Source: Schizophyllum amplum | Taxonomy: Eukaryota; Basidiomycota; Agaricomycetes; Agaricales; Schizophyllaceae | Length of the DNA stretch: 61,811 nucleotides | NCBI GenBank assembly: GCA_007026445.1 | Contig: VDMD01000129.1 | Coordinates: 1 to 61,811 of the forward strand | Direction: 5' to 3' | In this document: piece by piece, positions 33,013 to 44,634 of the stretch | Layout: each line of letters starts with the position of its first letter | How positions within the stretch are numbered: position 1 is the first letter of the stretch | Translations under genes and position numbers: made by a program | Notes under the pieces: model-generated | Databases searched by the model: none | What the model saw: the letters and a program-made list of their open reading frames with translations, nothing else | Told to the model about the DNA's origin: nothing

Positions 33013-34912
33013 CTAATTGCCCTGAGGCAGCCGTTGGTCGATCGCGTGGACAGCACCGAGCAACTGTTGCATCTGTGGCCATACTTCGGCGAGCACAGCA
33101 TTCTTCTGGGCTTCAATGACACCCTGAATGTCTTGTCGCGCACCCTGAACCACCGGGATGAGCATGCGTCGTACAGCCTGGGCGATAGAATCCTGCAGTG
33201 CTGCCATAGCTGCGTCGTGCGTCGTGATAAGTTCGGGCTGGGGGGAGGGGGTTCGCTGGGGCGAAGGAATGTTGTGGCGCGCCATATGCTGCTCGAAGCG
33301 CTCGCTGAGATTGGCGAGTCGTTCCTTGTTGGCGGCTTGCTGTGCCTCGTACGCCTCGAGCTTCTCGCGGACCTGCGCGCGGAGATGAGCAAAGAACGAC
33401 GTAGGAGACAAAGGGAGCATACCGACGCAGCCTGTCTGCTGGACTCAAGCACCTCGTTCTCCAAGGCGGCGATCTCCTTGGACTGCTCGTCAATATGTTC
33501 CTTGACTTGTGCAACATAATTTCCAATGGACTGGATGTCTTCGTCCATTCCGTCTAGCTCTCTGATAAGCAGAGCATGCCGCTGACCAAGGGTCAACGTC
33601 TCGTCGCTGGGGGACGCGTCCTCGGGCAGGCCGTCCGCGGAGACCCTGAGCTGGCCGTCAAAGACCTCGACGATCTTCGACGTCTGCTCTCCGAGCGTCA
33701 CATCGACCCGGCCGATGAGGTCGTCAACGCGCCCCTGCAGCAAGGTGCGCAGGTCCGCCAGCCTGGTCTCGCTCTGGGCGACGCGGTCGGAGAGGTCCTC
33801 GAGCCGGCGCGCCTTCTCGTCCTGCGCGGCCTGCGCGCGCTCGTCCAGGCGCGCGCGCTTGCGCGGCCGGCCAGAGGGATCGACGTCCATGTCGTCTTGG
33901 TCGGTCTCGCTGGCGGTCTTCTTCCAATGCGCCTGGAAGCTTTCGAGAGTGCGGTGCATGTCCTTTGTCGACACCTGCAGCTCGGAGATGTACCCGCACA
34001 GTTCTTCGTATTTCGCTCCTGCCTGTGGCGAGAACGCGGTGCCCAGGCGCGCGCCGCCGATGCGGGCGCTGCTGCTCTTGTACTCGCGTCTGAGTTGGAT
34101 GGCGCGCTGCTCAAGCTTGTTGTATTGCGCCTGACGTTTCTCATCGAGGTCGTCGCCGAATAGTCTGCGGAATTCGGCTAGCTGCTCCTCGGCCTTCAGC
34201 AGCGCGTTCCGAGTAGCTGTGTAGTCGGACATCTGCCTGTCGGTGGGTCAGCCAGGATACTGATTGTAGGGTACCAGCACGCACTTGCTTCGGGTGAGCC
34301 ATTCATTCTCTCCTTCAGCCGGCACCTGAGGCCCGGCGTTGGAAGACTGCTGGACTGCCGTGGATGCCTGTGTTGCATGGCGTGCCGAGGTTCCCGGGAG
34401 ATCGACGTCCATGAAGACAGGTTGTTGACGCTGAGGAGGCGACGAGGCAACTGGACTACGATGTTGGGTGGTCAAAGGGCGCTGCCGAGATGGCGGAATG
34501 AAAGGAGGACCGGGATCGGGTTGCCATTGATGATCTGACAACCTCGAGGCATTGCTACTTTGTCTCCGCCTTCTACCCAGCGCATCCTCCAGCGGTGGCG
34601 GGCTGTATTCCTCGCCCCTGGCCCGCGCCGACTTCTCCTCTGCGACACGCGTGACGCTCTCTAGATAGTCGTCGAACTCGATCCATTTTACAGGTATGTT
34701 GGCTGGATGTGCTGTGTCCCACTCCGGTTGGTCGGGGTGCACCCAAGCGCACGATATGCCTCTTCTCCAATCACCGCGACATGGCCGGTTTTGCAGAGGT
34801 CTGCCGTCGTCGCGGAAATGCTACGATCTGTCATCAGTCCGTGGGAGTGGTGGCCGCTAGGTTCAATACGTGCCCGACATCGTACTGGTATTCCGCCGGG
34901 AGGTGCGGTCAT
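33013..34912 (-). CDS. Unrecognised protein with N-terminal Cys/His/Trp module and long coiled coil
   Basis: I cannot name this gene. Starting at 34912 (MTAPPGGIP), splicing over the intron near 34822-34886 gives a compact module: RPLQNRPCRGDWRRGISCAW then VHPDQPEWDTAHPANIPVKW. It has Cys-x9-Cys-x3-His spacing plus several Trp, like a degenerate CCCH finger. A disordered Pro/Gln/Ser region follows (EEYSPPPL to FMDVDLPG). A further exon begins QMSDYTATRNALLKAEEQLA and runs as heptad-rich coiled coil to about 33430. It is interrupted by a putative nuclear signal (SGRPRKRARLDER) next to DQDDMDVD. The last exon (VREKLEAYEAQQAANKERLA) ends QRLPQGN at 33013. A nuclear scaffold is my guess; no homologue is known to me. 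Confidence 0.7.
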
Positions 34913-35329
34913 GATGATTGTGATTAGGGGGAGGGGAATACAGATAAGAGGTGACGAGGTCCCTATAGGTCCGCCTCTGAGTCAAAGCATCTGCCGTCAT
35001 CTTCTTAGTGGAAAGACCAACGCGGGTACGGTGGCTGCAGGAACAGAGAACGAAAGTCCGGGTTTCGTGACGGTGGAAAGTGTACGGGTCATATAGCTTC
35101 GTTTCTGGGACATGTAGACAGGCTATGCAACTGCATACTTTGCAATGATACGGGCCACGGTCGAAAGCAAGTCGAGAAATCGTTGAAGTCCTCAAGGTCG
35201 GATCTGCGGCCCGGAAGAATGTGGCGCTCCTTCGGCCACTTCCGAACCACCAACGCTCAAGCGCCCATCGTCACTGACGCGCCTTGTGCCACGACCCCGG
35301 GCAGTGCGTGGCCGCGGACACTGCGCACC
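34913..35329. other. Divergent promoter region
   Basis: About 415 bp between the coiled-coil gene and CHM7. An in-frame upstream extension of CHM7 reaches 35183 or 35219, so part of this may be coding. Confidence 0.45.
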
Positions 35330-36991
35330 ATGTCAGTCTTTGCGACACCCTCCAAGCCCCGGGCGAATACAACTGCTCAACTTCCTCCCTCTCTGACCTC
35401 CCTGGGCCCGATAACAGTGTCCCGCCTGCAGGGCCTCTACTCGGACTTCGCGCAGAAGAAGCAGTCTAACCCAACGTCGTACAATGCGAATGTGGAATGG
35501 TGGAGGAAGGCGCTGGAGGCGCATGTGCTGAGCGGCGCGTCGAAGAGCAGGCTCGTGCTAGCGGCAAACAGACAGCTCATTGACGCCATGCGCGTGGAGG
35601 GGGTGGGCAAGCCGGCGGGGCTGGGCGAGGTTGTCGTGAGTGCTGTCGACTCTGTCCACCGCTGCAGCACCTCTGACTAGGTCTCTGCCTAGCGTAGACC
35701 GCGCTCGTCGCCAGCCACACATTGATCCCACATTCACTATTCCTTTCCTCGGTCCAGACCATCTACCCGAGTTCTTCGTGGATACCCTCACCCACAACTG
35801 TGGTCACATATGTCGTGGGGAAGCCTCTGTGGTGGGCCATGGAGCAACTCAGCATCGTGGGGGAGGACTCGCTGCTTGGGTCTCTGACATCCCGGGCTTC
35901 CTCTTCGCAAAGCTGGTATGGCGACTACGTGCTCCTGTCTGCTACTGAACGGACGGCTTCCGCAATACTCGAGATGGAAGAGAGCGACAGTGCAAGTGAC
36001 GGGCTCTACAATGTCGCAGGCTTCAGGAAGCGCTTCAAGGATGCATTGGGAGAACCGAATGCCCTCAGCGAGCCGGATACAGAGATTCTGCTCAAGTTTA
36101 TGCAACGAGATCGAGGAGTACTTGTTGCGGACTTGAAACAGGATGTAGGCTCGTCGCCCTTGCAATTATTACCTCGAGTTAACGTGCTGCAGGTGGTCAA
36201 ATTCACAGATTCGGCGCTCCCTCCAGCTGAGCGCGCTATCAGCGCCGTGGACAAAGGTGTAATAGAACTGCGTACAGCTATTCAGTCATTACAGGACCAG
36301 ATTTCTGGATTGCAGACGCGTATGAACGAGTATGTCCTTCTTCTCGCGCGGTCCACACAAGGCTGATGGTCTGCTAGATGCACTTCGAAAGCCAAGGATG
36401 CTTTGCGCCTGAACCAGAAAACAGTGGCTTCGACGTACCTTCGCACACGGAAGCACTTGGAAGAGGTGCTGAACAGACGACTCGGTAGTCTGACCACACT
36501 GGAGGGTACGATGATTAGCGTTGAAGGCGCTCGTGGCGACGTCGAGGTAGGCGCGAACATACTTCACAGTAAGGAAGCACAAGTCTAACTCCAAGCAGAT
36601 CATGAAGTCCTACAACCTCAGTACCTCGACGTTGCGATCAATACTCTCGCACCCGTCCCTCCAACGGGAGGAGGTGGAGAAAACGATGGAGGCCCTCGCG
36701 GAGGCGAACGCGGACGCACGCGAGATCAGCGAGACGGTGACGGTGAACGTGAACACTGCGGTAGGCGCCGATACCATCGACGATGGTCTTGTAGAGGACG
36801 AGCTTGCTGCGCTTATTCGGGAGGCAGAGGCAGAGAGCAAGGCAGCGAAGGAGGAGAGCAAGGTTGCGAAGGAGGAGGAGCGAGACACGGCGAAAGCGAA
36901 GGAGCTACAGAGACAGCTGGAGAGTGCTGGTACTGTGCCGGACGGAGTGCTGCAGCAGCCCGAGAGGGAAAGAGTGGCGGCGGGGCCATGA
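35330..36991 (+). CDS. CHM7: Chm7/CHMP7-like ESCRT-III protein
   Basis: ESCRT-III-related protein of the inner nuclear membrane that surveys nuclear-pore and nuclear-envelope integrity. Five exons (35330-35635, 35698-36144, 36193-36329, 36378-36546, 36599-36991) give about 483 residues. The N-terminal winged-helix region contains LQGLYSDFAQKKQSNPTSYN and NVEWWRKALEAHV. The C-terminal half is a Snf7 helical bundle (ERAISAVDKGVIELRTAIQ, ASTYLRTRKHLEEVLNRR, EKTMEALAEANADAREISE) and the end is acidic and Lys-rich coiled coil (ALIREAEAESKAAKEESK). The intron at 36145-36192 is 48 nt and keeps frame, so it could be retained. The start is the ATG that precedes the conserved block; upstream in-frame ATGs at 35183 and 35219 would extend it. 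Confidence 0.88.
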
Positions 36992-37322
36992 AGTTGGTGA
37001 TTGAATCGGTTCTTATGTGCACCATGCTCACCTTCCACTTGTACACTACGCAATACATGATGGTCTTCGACTCATGACTCACCTTCCCTGTCTCTGCATA
37101 GTAAGCGCAGGCCAGAGTCGCAAAGCTTCTGCACCATTGGATTCGAGTGGGTGGCGCGAGCAAGATGCAGCCCGAGCCGGCCCGATCGGCCGATGATCGG
37201 GCTCACCAATCGTTCCCCGCTCGTTGTGCTGCTGTTCTCAATCCACCTCCATCTTGCACCCGGCGACCAATCCCTCGCCTTCACCTTCACCTTAGATCTC
37301 TATCTCCCTCTCACCAACAGCC
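36992..37322. other. Intergenic, no gene seen
   Basis: 330 bp holding the CHM7 3' UTR and the GRX4 promoter. Confidence 0.5.
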
Positions 37323-38433
37323 ATGGCGTCCACATCCAACTTCCATGTCGTCGATTCGCCCGAGCAGTTCCAGGGCATCATGTCCCAGGATCTGAACCGC
37401 GTTTCCCTGATCAACTTCTGGGCACCGTGGGCGGAGCCATGCAAGCAGATGAACGAGGTCGTGCGCGAGTTGGCGAAGAAGTACGCGCAGGTGCAGTTCT
37501 TGGAGGTGCGTGTGGTGGTGGTGAAGATGCGCTTGCTGACTGGATCGCCGTCCCTCGTAGGTTGAAGCCGAGTCGCAGGCCGATATAGCAGAGTCCTTCG
37601 ATGTTGAGGCCGTTCCAACGTTCGTCATTCTGAAGGTACGTATACTGCGTCTTGCGCCATCCTGTCCATCCGTTCTGTAGGACCATTGCTACCTCCTCCT
37701 CGTCATTCCCTGCACCTAACTTCAATACTCACCCACACCGACAGGGACACACTCTTCTCGATCGCATCAGCGGCGCAGACGCACCCAAGCTTGCCGCATC
37801 AGTCGCGAAGCACACCTCCCAGCCCTCTGTCGCACCGCAGTCGCAGACATCGCAGGCAAGTGCCCCCAATTTCCCTTCGCCAGCGGTAACTCACATATGA
37901 ACTATGCAGGCACCAGCGAGGCCATCTGCCGATGTTCCCATGGATGAGAGCCCAGACGCGCTCAACGAACGAATGCGTGCGCTGATGACTCAGGTAGGTC
38001 TCCAGCAGGGAAAGTGGGCCGCGTGCGACTGCTAACACAGAGACAATTTGCAGGACAAGGTTGTGCTGTTCATGAAGGGGGACCGGGATACGCCACGCTG
38101 CGGCTTCTCGCGCAAGATGATCAACCTGCTGAACGACCACAAGCTCCAGTATGCGACGTTCGACATTCTGGAGGATGAGGCAGTCCGTCAGGGTACGTCT
38201 TTGAACCGCAAAACATGCCCACGCCGATCCCTACATGTTTCCTTCCCCAACTTCCCCCTCTCCCCTCCTCCATTCCTCGTTCCGTATGCTGACCACGCAC
38301 GACAGGCTTGAAGGAGCTCAACGACTGGCCGACGTTCCCGCAGCTCATCGTCAACGGCGAGTTTGTGGGTGGCCTGGACATCGTGAAGGAGATGGTAGAC
38401 AATGGCGAGTTCAGCGACATTGTGGCACAGTAG
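37323..38433 (+). CDS. GRX4: Monothiol glutaredoxin Grx3/4 (PICOT type)
   Basis: Cytosolic/nuclear iron-sulfur-cluster-binding glutaredoxin involved in iron regulation, 239 residues. Six exons: 37323-37505, 37561-37635, 37745-37855, 37910-37993, 38054-38192, 38306-38433. The N-terminal thioredoxin-like domain has the PICOT-type site [14 protein letters not shown] and ends [20 protein letters not shown] Pro/Ser/Gln linker leads to the monothiol glutaredoxin domain with KVVLFMKGD and the CGFS site ([14 protein letters not shown]), then [19 protein letters not shown]. The intron after residue SQTSQ starts GCAAGT, a GC-AG intron, because only that donor keeps the frame. Motif set and length match the fungal family. 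Confidence 0.94.
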
Positions 38434-39154
38434 AAGGCCGCCAATATTTCAGGCAGTAGACATGACCGCTGCATGACCGCGTGCCTCCCGAGGCCCCAGG
38501 CGCCCCTTCGCTTGAGCTCGTGCTCGGTCAGCTTCCTTTGTATACTAGACTTTGTATTTGCGGGCCATGTAGGTGTTCTGGACATGTCGGCTTGACCAAT
38601 CTCCGTTGCACCCTTTAGGGAACATCACCCAATCCGCTGGCCACTGCACACGCAACTCCATTCAGCCTACTACGTGGAATTACGCAGCCGGTAGCACTCA
38701 TGAAAGCTCGTCAAACGAAGAAGACACTAGAGAAAACGACTTCCAACCCAAAACGCAGATGACCAAAGATGCAGATTAAGAATGAGTACGTAGAAGGGTA
38801 TAAGAGTAATGTGTGGTAAAAACGTGAAGAGGGCAGCCTGGTCCGTATGGAAAAGGCGAACATGGTCCGTACGACGCAGGGCGGACCCGGTGCGTAGCAC
38901 AGCAGCGGACGCGCGGGGTGGGAGGCACGTCGTATGGAGGAGGGCACGTCGTGATACAAGGGTGAGTGCGGTATGGTAGCACAGGCAAGACTGGTCAGGT
39001 CTGTGTGAGGGAGGTGGGGGTGCGGGACGGTAGCCGGGTGCGCGCCCGGCGGCGTATACGTACATGGGATTGTGGTTCGTAAGGCAAGCCAGGTAGGCGT
39101 GGGCGAGGGTCGTCGTGAATGCGTATTGGTCTCCGCAGGCTGAGGCAGTGAGGC
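38434..39154. other. Convergent 3' region
   Basis: About 720 bp between GRX4 and the casein kinase 3' end. No gene is seen. A CGGGTGCGCGCCCGGCGG palindromic block lies near 39037. Confidence 0.45.
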
Positions 39155-41059
39155 TCAGCCACATCGGCAGGTCAAGATCCGCCAGAGGCTGTTCTTCGGC
39201 GTCGGCTCGTCAAAGTCCTGCTCGTGGTAAGCGTCGTTGCGTGCTACGCCGACGTCGCCTCCGTGCGCCCTCACGTTGCTGACCGCGGGCGGCGCGGTGC
39301 CCGAGGCGGCCATCATGGGTGATATTCGCCCGTATGCTTGTTGCTGCGCGCCGTAACCGTCGTCGCTGTAGTCGTATCCGCCGCTGGCGCCAGCGTACGG
39401 GTGCTGCGTGCTTCCTCGCGGTCCGGTCCCGCCGCCAATGGGTACGTTGACTTGCGCCGCAGCGGAGTGCGGTGTCATCTGCCCAGATACGCCGCCACCA
39501 GGCGTGAGCGCGACTGGAAGCTTGCGCTGTTTCGATCCGTGCCGGACGAGTGCGGGCGATGGCGGGATAGGTCCCTGTTGTGACGCACGCCTACGTTCAT
39601 CGCCGCGCTGGCCTCTGCCCGGGTCTAGGCGCGCTGCTTGACTGTGATCTCCTGAGCGACCCTGGAATATGATGAGCAAATATCGCAAGATTGTGCGAAA
39701 GGACGTACTGCAGATGCTTCCCATCCCTTGCCGCCTAAAGAGTATGCGTCAGACGTTGGAAGATCAATAGAAAGCAAAACAAACCATTGATCAAATGCCA
39801 ATCAAATACACCGTCATCCTGGTCCCCGTTGCTCTTCAAGACCTTGTCGAACAATTGCCGAAGGAAATCGTAATCGGGTGTCTCCTCGAAACCCAGCTTG
39901 CGAACGTAATTGAGGTATATAGCGAACTCCTCTACGCGCAATGAGTATACGAAATATGGCGCAGAAGGTCAGCGCACGCACCAGGGAAGCCGTCGCAGAG
40001 CTCTTTGACGGGCGTTGTCTGCTTCTTCTCGCCGATCTTCTCGTACTTCTGCTTGTTCGTAGCAGCTTTGAGGCCTTGCCAAGGCAAGCTCCCTCGGAGA
40101 AAGTACATGAAGACGTGACCCAAGGCCTCGAGATCGTCCCGTCGTGATTGCTCTGGGCAGCCGTCAGTATGTCTTGGGTAGACATGAACGTCATGCCGGC
40201 GTACCCCTCCCCAGATGCGTGTTGATGCTCATGTACCGCGCAGTGCCGCTCAGGCTCTTGCGTTCGCGATAAGGTATATGCTGCTTCGTCTTGGGATCGC
40301 GGTATTGCTTAGCCATGCCAAAGTCGACGACGTGAATGACTAGACCCGATTTAGCATGCTACGAAGGCCGAGCGCAGACTACCCACCATTAGCCGTCTTC
40401 GTCCCCGGACGACCGATGAGGAAGTTGTCGGGTTTGATATCACGGTAGATGAGATTCTTCTCGTGTATGGTCTGCACGCGAGTGATCTGGAGAAGGACTG
40501 AGGATCGGCTGCGCTGTGGCAGGTTGGCACACGCACCATCTGCCGTGCTGCCATGCACACCGTCTTGACGCTGAACTTGCGCCCACACATGTCAAAGAGA
40601 TCCTCCAAGCTGGGTCCCAAGAGGTCAATGACGAGGATATTGTGCAAGCCCTCCTGTCCGAAATGATGGATGGTCGGGATTCCGACTGCGCGCGCCGGTC
40701 AGGCTCAGCGAGGGCAGCTGAGGGGCGGGGACTGACCTGAGCCAGCCAGTATACGGTAGGAGCGGCATTCGTCGCGTAATTGAGGAGCCTCCGCTTTCCT
40801 GGGTTCCTATGGATGTGGTCAACGGACGCTCAGCAGCTACGCTGCGGACACGCACAAACTTGATTGCAACGGTCTGCGAGTTGAGGAGGTTCGTGCCTGC
40901 AGATGGGACCTCTGTCAGCACCTAGGCTATATGGACGACAGCCGACGCACCCTCGAAGATGACACCAAAGGAACCCTCGCCGATTTTCTTGCCGACACGG
41001 TAGTGGACGCCGACGACGTTGGCGGTCGAGGAGGAGGAGGAGTGGGAGTAGGAGGTCAT
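39155..41059 (-). CDS. Casein kinase 1, membrane-anchored (YCK/CK1-gamma-like) type
   Basis: Ser/Thr kinase of the CK1 family. The start at 41059 gives [20 protein letters not shown], followed by the Gly-rich loop [17 protein letters not shown]. Exons then give [20 protein letters not shown], the catalytic loop [26 protein letters not shown] (activation segment start), [29 protein letters not shown] and [17 protein letters not shown]. After the kinase domain come a Gln/Pro/Ser-rich region and the end [15 protein letters not shown]. Two C-terminal cysteines at the very end resemble the palmitoylated Cys pair of yeast YCK kinases, so the protein is probably anchored at the plasma or vacuolar membrane. 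The very short exons make some edges approximate. Confidence 0.93.
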
Positions 41060-41307
41060 AGCCGGGCACCCGCGCGGCACGGAGCCAGCAGTTTGAAGAG
41101 GAAAAGAAGGGCGGTCGGGGCCGGCTACGACGACGACGAGCGCAGGTTGAATCGAGACAGACTATCGCACGCTCGGTCGGCCGGTGTGAACTAACAGATT
41201 TGCAAATTACGTTTCGGAAAACCCCGATAACTCGAACTTCATTGTTTTCGCACACCTTGCGCTTCGTAGAATGCTACAAATTTCATTATATGTCTCCTTC
41301 ACATCTA

Positions 41308-43740
41308 CTACACCCCCCTCTGCTTCAACCACCCGGCTAGCGCTGCTGCCACGAGCACCAGCACGACCTTGTATCTCCGCCGGCGCCGTGCCTCCTGCAG
41401 ACGCCGGGCCCAGGCCTCTGCCCCACGCCCTTCCACTCGTCCCATCTCGGTCGCCGAGCAAGCCGCCAGAAAAGTGTGACGGGTCCTGGGAATGTTGCGA
41501 CAATTTTCCCTTGGGACCTGTCCACGCGGTAATACGACATGCAGTCGGTCCAAACGGAATGCCGCAGGCGCGCCTGCAGCCACTCGTTGTACTTGTTCAC
41601 CACCTCATCCTTGATCTCGAATGATTGCGCGTCGCCATCGAGGACCGGCTTGATCACCTGCAGCGCGAGCTGGATCTACGAATGCCAAGTCAGGGCCAGT
41701 TTCTGCCGGAAGTTCTCAGAGAATACACACCTGCACCTCTTCACTGAAGATAACGGACGCGTGTCCAGTAGCGACGTTGGGCCCTGGGACAAGTTCATCA
41801 GCACTGGCTGACTTGTACCATGAAGCAACGTGTGCACCTAAAAGCATGAACAGATTCGGGAAGCCAGGCATACTGCACCCAAAGTACGCCGTTGCGCCAC
41901 CCTGCCCCACATGGTATTCCCGCATTGTCGTGCCTTGAGAGCCCGTAACGCGCAAATCCGGCGCGTCCTGTAGAGCAGCGTCAAGAACAGCTACAGGAAG
42001 AAGAACCGCACGCACCAGCGAGTACCCAGTTGCGTACACGATGACATCGAGCGGAACGACTTCCCCCGTCTTCAACTTGATACCCTCTTCGACGACGCTA
42101 TCGATGGCATCCCAGGTCAGGGCCACATTCTCGCGATGAAGGCTCTTTAAGAAGCCCGGGTCGACGATGATGCGCTTGCATCCAACAGCTATTTCACTCA
42201 ATTATATTGATGCCCTTGGGTGGACAAAACGGCCACTTACCATAGTCCGGCACCAGCTTCTCAGCGTACTCCTTTGGAGCCGTGTCCCGTATGTACTTGC
42301 TCAGCAGCTTGTATCGCCTATGTGAGAATGGCGTCGGGCGCCTTGTATAGAACTCACCCATCTCGCAGTCTTGGTCACCAACTTATTCTCTTGGTTGAAG
42401 ATGAGGTGGACCAAGTCGGACTACCAAATTCTGGTTCAGCCTTCCAGCACGCAATGAAAGAACTAGTAGCCTCACCCGAGCCATAACCGAACTACGGTAT
42501 GCCCTCAGCACCCCAGGGATGTGCGCAAACACCCATTTCACGAGCGCTGGGTATCGGACGTTGTTCTGACGTATGTCAGACTACGAACATCTTCGATGTG
42601 AAGTCAAGAGTACGCACCTGTGGTACATACCACTGTGGCGTACGCACAAAATTGAGGACTCTACATACCATCAGTTCCTAAGTGCTTGAGTTATGTACAA
42701 GCCCACACACGTCGTTGATGGGTCCTTCGCAAGCTGCGGTACAATCTGTGCGCTGCACAAAAAAGCGAGACAGTCAGGGTCTCGGGATTCCATTCAAGCA
42801 AACTACGCGCACTCACGCTGAGCACCCGTTCCCGATCACCCCCACGCGCTTGCCTGCGAGGTCCACATCATGCCGCCAGCAAGCGGAATGCCATTGCTCG
42901 CCGCGAAAGACCGCACGGCCCTTGACCTCTCTCGGATACATAGGCGCCATGAAGCCGCCGATGGCGTAGAATAACACCTCCGCCTCCACAACATCGCGCC
43001 GCTCCTCCTCTTGACCTTTGGCGCCTGTTGCCTCCCGTGTTACTGTCTCCACGCGCCACACCTGCCTTTCCACGTCCCACTCCGCGTTCACTACAGCGGT
43101 GCGGAAGATAGTGCGCGCGGCCAACTGGTGTTTCGCGAACAGCGCGTCCCAGTAGGCGAGGATCTCCGGCTGGCTTGCGTAGTAGGCGCTCCAATTGGGG
43201 TTCAGCTCGGAGGAGAGGCTGTACCAGTGGCCGCCGACGTCTGAGCCGCAGCCCTGGAGGAGAGGTGGAAGATGAGTGAGAGCTCCAGCGTAAGGTAAGG
43301 TGGTGGTGGCGAGTGCAAGGACTGATGGGAAGGTAAAGTGGAGAAGGGAAGTGGGTGAAGGAGGAGGTGTTACGAGACGCATAGATCGCACGCAAACGCA
43401 CAGGATAGGTCGAGTCCTGTCAAGTCCGCGTGTCAGCGAGCCTGCCCAAGCGATGCGCAAACGAAGTCGCGCACCCTCCATGTCCCTCCAGGCCTGTCCG
43501 CTTTCTCGTAGATCTGCGTCTCTCCGTTAGACCCTCAGCATATCCACGAACTGCCCCGCCAACTCACAGTAAAGTTCTCAAAGCCCAGCTGCGTCTTGAG
43601 CGCAATAGCAGTCGCTATGCCTGCCACCCTAGGATCGGAGACGCAGCAATGAGCACTATCGCAGGCATGAGAGGACTCGCTCGCACGTACCCCGCACCGA
43701 CAATAATCACACGCTTCTCCGAGGTAGAAGGCTTGACCAT
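41308..43740 (-). CDS. Flavin-dependent (Baeyer-Villiger/FMO type) monooxygenase, frameshifted C-terminus
   Basis: FAD/NADPH-binding monooxygenase of the class that oxygenates ketones or soft nucleophiles. The start at 43740 leads to RVIIVGAGVAGIATAIALK (first GxGxxG), then IYEKADRPGGTWRDSTYPG and SDVGGHWYSLSSELNPNW. The fingerprint FRGEQWHSACW matches the FxGxxxHxxxW motif, followed by VDLAGKRVGVIGNGCSA (second GxGxxG). The central exons give VALTWDAIDSVVEEGIKL and LDVIVYATGYSLV. The end has two readings. The frame of the preceding exon continues to 41337 through low-value sequence, while one base away lies a basic stretch and a last hydrophobic helix (YKVVLVLVAAALAGWL) ending at 41308. A lost G in the GGGG run at 41421-41424 would join them, giving a membrane-anchored enzyme. 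Confidence 0.88.
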
Positions 43741-44634
43741 GGTGGGGAAAGCTCAAGCTCGCGCAAGTGGTATTCGAGCCCTCAAAAAGCGCGAGCACAG
43801 GTGAAGCTCACGGACACGTGAAGAGAGGCGCGTTCTTGAGATGACTCGCCAAGGATTTCAAGCTCGCCGTCGGAAGCTGGGGACTTGGCATCCGGTGCAT
43901 CTCATCAGTTGAAGGCGGAGGGAAGGGTGGCTTGGACAGGTCAAACGCAGGTCGGGCAGGTCATGAGGAAGAGAAAGCAGGTCAGGAGATGGCGTATCCG
44001 GCCAATTAGAGAACAAGACGCGCGAATCGACGCGAATCCGCGATCGTCATCCGGAACACCATTCCGGGCAGTGGGCGGCTGTGGGCGTCTGTGGTCTGAG
44101 CGGCTAGGTGGAGAGGAATATGGGCGGTTGACTAGTCCGACCTCCAGCGAAGCCTACGTTGGTTCATGATACGGACCTTCAGTCGTCCGTCGTTCCACTA
44201 CCCAGACGCTCGTTCCCCGGCCGTCTACCAGACGTCGCTCACGCAAGAGACGGAGGTTGAGGAGTTTTGGTGAGTTGCAAGATATATGTACAGAGGTGAG
44301 CAATGGGCCGACGAGTAAGTAACTACATATCCGGGGGAGTTCGACTACGGGAAAGCGTACGACAGGGAACGGGAAAGCGCTCGACAGAGGTATACGGGAA
44401 TGCAGAGCGAGCGCAGCACCGAGAGAGGAGCGGCCTGCGCCTCGAGAAGAGCAGCGTGCACCAGCAGGTGAGTGCCCATAACAGAGCAGCGGTGCATCAG
44501 GAGCACCACCCGAGCGCATCAACAGAACTCGAAGCTCGACGTCCCCTGCTGTGGAACATGCGACAGCGATAGTTGTTGATACCTGCCACACGAAGGTCAA
44601 CAACACATCTACCACGGACCCATGTTGAACAGAC
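43741..44634. other. Upstream region of the monooxygenase, no gene seen
   Basis: About 890 bp between the monooxygenase start and the GID4 3' end, with a run of CAGGTC-type words (43938-43982) and a GT-rich tract near 44070-44110. Open frames are short and unsupported. Confidence 0.45.

Noticed and set aside
33576..34163. A 195-codon open frame on the plus strand
   Set aside because: It is antisense to the coiled-coil exon of the gene at 33013-34912 and is an Ala/Leu/Val-rich shadow.
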